A program made the position numbers and the translations under genes. A stretch of 18,188 bases of DNA. It comes from Coemansia sp. RSA 1804. Lineage: Eukaryota > Kickxellomycota > Kickxellomycetes > Kickxellales > Kickxellaceae. The DNA lies in assembly GCA_027578815.1 (NCBI GenBank), contig JANBTH010000399.1, forward strand, positions 1 to 18,188, in the 5' to 3' direction. Of the stretch, positions 14,566 to 18,188 are shown in pieces (within the stretch, counting starts at the first letter, position 1; each line of letters begins with the position of its first letter). The notes under the pieces were generated by a model, which did no database searches, was not told the origin of the DNA, and worked only from the letters and a program-made list of their open reading frames with translations.

Positions 14566-17500
14566 ATGGCGGCGTCTCGAGTGTTGCTGAGTCGGCATGT
14601 ATTGTCAGCTACATTAGCGGTTTCACGGGTATCCCATCACTTTAACCAACCGGTGCACAGGAGCTGTATCGGGTTCCGGCGGTGGTCGATGACATCTCCA
14701 GCCATGGCCACAGGAAACGGATCGAGTGTCCACACCAGCAATCCAGTGTGCCACAACGGTCCGGCCGAGACCAATAGCAATAAGATAACGGTGTTGCCAA
14801 GATCAAAACGACACGCAATGTGTTTGGAAGAACGTATGATCTGGGACTGTATTCGGAACAACAGTATATATAACGCGGTGTCGCTGTCTCGTAAGATACT
14901 CAAAAGAAAGGAGGGACCCAAGGTTTGGTCGTCGATACTATCGCCACTTACACACTTTGTACTTTCACAACGGCAATTCCAGCTGGACTGTCTGTTTGTC
15001 GGCATTTATATTGCATCCCGCTACTACACAAAATCGAATCTTGCTCTGGATTCCCCGGAGATAATGATGGTGTTTATGGCGTTCATGTCAGAAACCAGTC
15101 CAGATATTCACGATCGGTACTATGGTCTAACGGATAGACAGCTGGAGGTGGTTGACACGATATTGGCAACAAGCACAGTCTTCCATCTTATGCAAAAGGG
15201 ACATCGTGGTCGTGCACGTATATTTTCGCGGTATTTGCCGCCAGACTCTTGGCGCCAGATCGGTGCATTTCTGGAGAACCCAGCCGGCGCATATAACGCC
15301 ATTCCCGAGACCATCGATCGAGCAATTCGTGCTGCTTGGATACTGCGACACCCAGCCAGCAGCGTCTCGGTTGCTGACGTGGAATTGGCGAGTTCCTTGG
15401 TTACAGAGCTTATTCGTCGCGAGTGCGTGCCCGATCGAGCGGTTCTGGAGCAGCTTGTGTTGTTTTCGCTTAGTCTGGGGATGCAGCGAGCAGCGCTTTT
15501 CTTATATGCATCAAGAAGGGAATCGCTGGGGTTTCCCACACACGCTGTCATTAAACTGGCGGCCACAAGATCACATATGGCCCAGCACAGCCCCCGGATC
15601 CACTACGATGTGCTTGGATCGCTTGTACGAGCAGACGATCTAGACGGTGCGCTTACCCTTGCGATGGCCATGAATAATCGCCGTGTTTTCCATCTGCTGC
15701 TATCGCTGTGGTCCTCCCGCCAACCAAGAGACTGGAAAGGTGTAGCCCGGATTGTGCAAACCATGATCAATACTCTGGATTGCAAGATCCTGCATCCCAC
15801 ACAAACACTTGCCATTAGCGCCATGGTTGGTGCTGCCAAGTACCGCGAAAACAGTACAGATGTGACTGTGATTCTGGATACCACACTAAAACTACACTGG
15901 GTGCTGCTTGTACGATTAGAATCGGTCTCTGTAACAGCGTTCCAGCAGCTTATGCAGGCGCTTGTTCACAAGGGGATGGCCCGGAAAGCATTCCAAATAT
16001 ATCGACACGCAGAGAGATACAGCGAACCAGATCAACTAAAACGGCTTTTTGCGACCGACGTGCTGTTTGCCGTGCTGGCCAAGGGGCTGGCCCAAAGAGG
16101 CGATTTTCGCTCAATAATGCATCTAGCAAACGCAGTAACGCAAAGGGGTGTACATATGACCCTGCGTTTCTACACATCGCTTATCAGCGGGCTGTTGCAC
16201 AGAATAAAGTTGCGACGCAAAGCAAAGCATGCGGTCTACAGCAACTACAACAACGGCGGCGGTGGCCAGCATGCGTCGTTTGTTTTGGAGCGTGTTCGGA
16301 TGGCAGAGTCCATTGTGGACATTGTTTGCCAGAACAGCATGTACTGCCCGCCGAAAGCTTACCATGCAATAATGTACGGATGGGCTATTCTCGGGCACAC
16401 CAGAATGGCACAAAAGTACTTTGACAAGATATCCTCATTGAAGCCGCCAGACCCACTTACCAAGGGCCCAAGCATCTCGAATTCCAGTGTCAACCAGGTA
16501 ACTTGGGGAATTCTTATGTACGCCCACGTATGTGCAAGCGATGCACGGGGCGCAATGCTCGTGCTAGAGCGGGCCAAGGAGTGGTTCAGAGAACTATCGG
16601 TCTCTGGGTCGATTCCTACTTCCGTGTCTGACACAAGCGGCGATGTGTACAAAACAAACCACCTTATAAACATGGCCATGACTGTGCTTGTACGATACAG
16701 AAATCCGTCCGGCGCACTAGCATTGCTGAACAATTATATCGAGCGGTACTCCGACCACCATCACCCTCAGGGCACAGCAACCGCATCGCCGAGTGATCCA
16801 CAGTTTACGGCAACGCCAGCAGATCCGGTCACGCTGAACCTGATTCTCCGGGCACTGCTTCTGAACAACCAGCTCTACCGCGCAGTCGCAGTGTACGACA
16901 TGGTTCACACCGATTTCAAACTAGTTGAGATACCGGAGACGCTGCGGCCGCTGCTCAGATACTATATCGAAAACAGCAACCCGAGCGGAGTGATGCTGGT
17001 TGCCAAGCGTATGATACGTTTGGGCGGCGCGCCAACGTTTAGGGAGCTCCTCCACATTGTCCGGTTAAGCGTCGTGGAAAAAACGCCAGAGCTGGTAGTG
17101 TACCTGTATGACACGTTAGGAACCATGCCACATCCGACGGCAGCAAGGAGCAGCTGTAAGGATTTGGCGGGATCAAGGTTTATGCATTTTTTGAAACAAA
17201 CGCCGGAGATGGTGTCGTTTGCGTGCTGGGCGTTGAGGGACAGCGGACGCGACGCCGATGCTCTGGAGATTGAATCAGCTCTTTGTGGAAAGCATCCTAA
17301 GACTACAAAAACGGCTGGCTCGACTAGTGCAGGCAGCGGTCTGTTGATATTGGCACCAAATAGCGCAACGCAAAACAAGGCGACAATAGAAAGAGACGTG
17401 CGCAGATCGTGCATCTCGTTGTATCGGGAACTGCTTCGTGAGATCAGCATCTTCCCAGTCGTCGAGCTACGTGGAAAACTAAGGTACAATGCGCGGTTTG

Positions 17501-17652
17501 TGGTTGAGCTGTACCGGGACCTGAAGCCAGATAGTCCAATTGTCGGCCAACTGCTCGAGGATGGCAGGAGACAGAGTACCTGGCTCCGGCAGTGGCGGTA
17601 TGACACTGAAGGGTGCAAGCTTGCCAAACAGAGCTCCAAGTCTGTGGTCTGA
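14566..17652 (+). CDS. Large mitochondrial PPR-like (pentatricopeptide) protein
   Basis: A single-exon gene for 1,028 residues. The first 40 residues are rich in Arg, Ser, Leu and Ala with no acidic residue (Arg5, 10, 21, 32, 38, 39), a classic mitochondrial presequence. The rest is a helical-hairpin array with degenerate PPR-type units, visible at about 457-485 (AFQQLMQALVHKGMARKAFQIYRHAE), 497-530, 534-548, 597-625 (AYHAIMYGWAILGHTRMAQKYFDKI), 645-674 and 755-784. Low-complexity loops interrupt it, including a Gly/Asn/Tyr-rich one at 558-570 and a His/Thr/Pro-rich one at 730-753. Fungal PPR proteins usually bind specific mitochondrial transcripts and control their stability, processing or translation. 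Which transcript cannot be told from sequence, and I do not assign an orthologue. The ATG at 14566 is preferred because the targeting peptide follows immediately. Confidence 0.8.
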   Translation: MAASRVLLSRHVLSATLAVSRVSHHFNQPVHRSCIGFRRWSMTSPAMATGNGSSVHTSNPVCHNGPAETNSNKITVLPRSKRHAMCLEERMIWDCIRNNSIYNAVSLSRKILKRKEGPKVWSSILSPLTHFVLSQRQFQLDCLFVGIYIASRYYTKSNLALDSPEIMMVFMAFMSETSPDIHDRYYGLTDRQLEVVDTILATSTVFHLMQKGHRGRARIFSRYLPPDSWRQIGAFLENPAGAYNAIPETIDRAIRAAWILRHPASSVSVADVELASSLVTELIRRECVPDRAVLEQLVLFSLSLGMQRAALFLYASRRESLGFPTHAVIKLAATRSHMAQHSPRIHYDVLGSLVRADDLDGALTLAMAMNNRRVFHLLLSLWSSRQPRDWKGVARIVQTMINTLDCKILHPTQTLAISAMVGAAKYRENSTDVTVILDTTLKLHWVLLVRLESVSVTAFQQLMQALVHKGMARKAFQIYRHAERYSEPDQLKRLFATDVLFAVLAKGLAQRGDFRSIMHLANAVTQRGVHMTLRFYTSLISGLLHRIKLRRKAKHAVYSNYNNGGGGQHASFVLERVRMAESIVDIVCQNSMYCPPKAYHAIMYGWAILGHTRMAQKYFDKISSLKPPDPLTKGPSISNSSVNQVTWGILMYAHVCASDARGAMLVLERAKEWFRELSVSGSIPTSVSDTSGDVYKTNHLINMAMTVLVRYRNPSGALALLNNYIERYSDHHHPQGTATASPSDPQFTATPADPVTLNLILRALLLNNQLYRAVAVYDMVHTDFKLVEIPETLRPLLRYYIENSNPSGVMLVAKRMIRLGGAPTFRELLHIVRLSVVEKTPELVVYLYDTLGTMPHPTAARSSCKDLAGSRFMHFLKQTPEMVSFACWALRDSGRDADALEIESALCGKHPKTTKTAGSTSAGSGLLILAPNSATQNKATIERDVRRSCISLYRELLREISIFPVVELRGKLRYNARFVVELYRDLKPDSPIVGQLLEDGRRQSTWLRQWRYDTEGCKLAKQSSKSVV

Positions 17653-17876
17653 CGCAGAACAGTTCCATCAAGAAAGGCATGACGGTTAATTACATGCGTT
17701 GTTGTATTATTTCAGAGCTGCACAAAAATAGAATAAGTAGAGGAAAAACATAAAACGTCCCAATGCCAACAAGAGTAAGAGGAAAGAGAGAAATTAGACG
17801 TGCTTGCAAAGAGAAGAGGGGAGAGAAGAGAAAAGAAATAGCATACATGTATGCTAGATGTAGATAGCACGCTACC
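17653..17876. other. Convergent 3' intergenic region (PPR gene / ARP8)
   Basis: The 224 bases between two converging stop codons contain an A/G-rich stretch at about 17773-17838 on the plus strand and an 18-base palindrome next to the ARP8 end. No exact AATAAA was seen on either strand. Confidence 0.6.
17839..17856. other. Perfect 18-bp palindrome downstream of ARP8
   Basis: TAGCATACATGTATGCTA is its own reverse complement with no spacer. It begins 20 bases past the ARP8 stop codon, read on that gene's strand, inside the convergent 3' region. It could be a dimeric protein site, a cruciform-prone sequence or part of 3' end formation. Confidence 0.7.
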
Positions 17877-18188
17877 CTACCACGGGAAGAGCACTCTGTC
17901 GCGCAGGAACCTTGGGCCAAAGTCAGCCCACTCACGAGCGGAAATCCACAGCTCCCTGGCGCACTCTAGTCTACTGAGAACGGCACCGCCCTTCCAGGCA
18001 AGAACACGCGGGTCCAGATCGCGGGGTGCAGAGACGATCTCAGCACGCTCGACGCCCTGCAGGTAATCGGGACGCAGATGCAGAACCCTGGCAGACAGGA
18101 GATCGCTGAAACCAGGAACAAACGATACGCCGCCGCCGACGATGACAATGGACGAGTACAGCTTCTTTGCGCGGTCCATTGAGCCGGC
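17877..18188 (-). CDS. ARP8: Actin-related protein 8 (INO80 complex), C-terminal part
   Basis: The frame enters from the right edge and ends at the TAG at 17879-17877, giving the last 103 residues. KKLYSSIVIVGGGVSFVPGF is the actin-fold segment around the phosphate-binding glycines. DLDPRVLAWKGGAVLSRLE and ARELWISAREWADFGPRFLRD are the conserved C-terminal end; the DPR-x-x-AWKGGAVL and ELWI-x-x-EW patterns fit Arp8 rather than actin or other Arps. Arp8 is a nuclear subunit of the INO80 remodeller, where it binds nucleosomal and linker DNA with actin and Arp4. The Met nearest the edge is preceded by in-frame codons (Ala-Gly-Ser), so it is internal and the gene continues outside. Most of the protein is not visible. 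Confidence 0.88.
   Translation of the reverse strand, partial: AGSMDRAKKLYSSIVIVGGGVSFVPGFSDLLSARVLHLRPDYLQGVERAEIVSAPRDLDPRVLAWKGGAVLSRLECARELWISAREWADFGPRFLRDRVLFPW

Noticed and set aside
1..18188. Mobile elements, CRISPR arrays, phage or horizontally acquired islands
   Set aside because: I found no transposase, reverse transcriptase, integrase, long terminal or inverted repeats, target duplications or spaced direct repeats. All genes belong to ordinary fungal nuclear families.

Overview
The window looks like an ordinary nuclear chromosome segment of a fungus. Evidence: eukaryotic gene families throughout, monocistronic genes on both strands, AT-rich spacers, and one clear spliceosomal intron with a GTAAGT donor and a TACTAAC branch site. 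It carries homologues of METTL16, RBM39/Rsd1 and TMEM135, which argues against a budding yeast. The nearly intronless yet non-yeast gene set would fit an early-diverging (zygomycete-grade) lineage such as Kickxellomycotina, but that placement is inference. I see no transposon, virus, CRISPR array, rRNA or tRNA.

Layout, left to right: (1) 1-1226, minus: N-terminal part of an ABCB-type ABC exporter, cut by the window edge. (2) 1227-2625: long spacer, the probable promoter of the exporter plus the 3' UTR of the next gene. (3) 2626-4433, minus: two-exon NRAMP divalent-metal transporter. (4) 4890-6554, minus: RBM39/Rsd1-like SR-type splicing factor. (5) 6555-7359: divergent promoter region. (6) 7360-9117, plus: TMEM135-like membrane protein. 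(7) 9332-10726, minus: METTL16-family U6 snRNA m6A methyltransferase. (8) 10727-11963: AT-rich spacer with two adjacent stem-loops. (9) 11964-13796, minus: DEAD-box helicase Dbp9/DDX56. (10) 13797-14565: divergent promoter region with a tetranucleotide repeat. (11) 14566-17652, plus: large mitochondrially targeted PPR-like protein. (12) 17877-18188, minus: C-terminus of actin-related protein Arp8, cut by the right edge.

The genes do not form one pathway. Four of the eight act on RNA (splicing, U6 modification, rRNA processing, probably mitochondrial RNA), two move solutes, one is an organelle membrane protein and one belongs to a chromatin remodeller. Divergent pairs (RBM39-like/TMEM135-like; DBP9/PPR) probably share promoter regions. 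Convergent pairs (TMEM135-like/METTL16; PPR/ARP8) have spacers of only about 215-225 bp.

No undescribed multi-gene system is evident. The points most worth a second look are an 18-bp perfect palindrome between the convergent PPR and ARP8 genes, a stem-loop in the NRAMP 3' UTR, a degenerate second RRM in the RBM39 homologue, an internal duplication in the TMEM135 homologue, the unassigned PPR protein, and paired hairpins upstream of METTL16.
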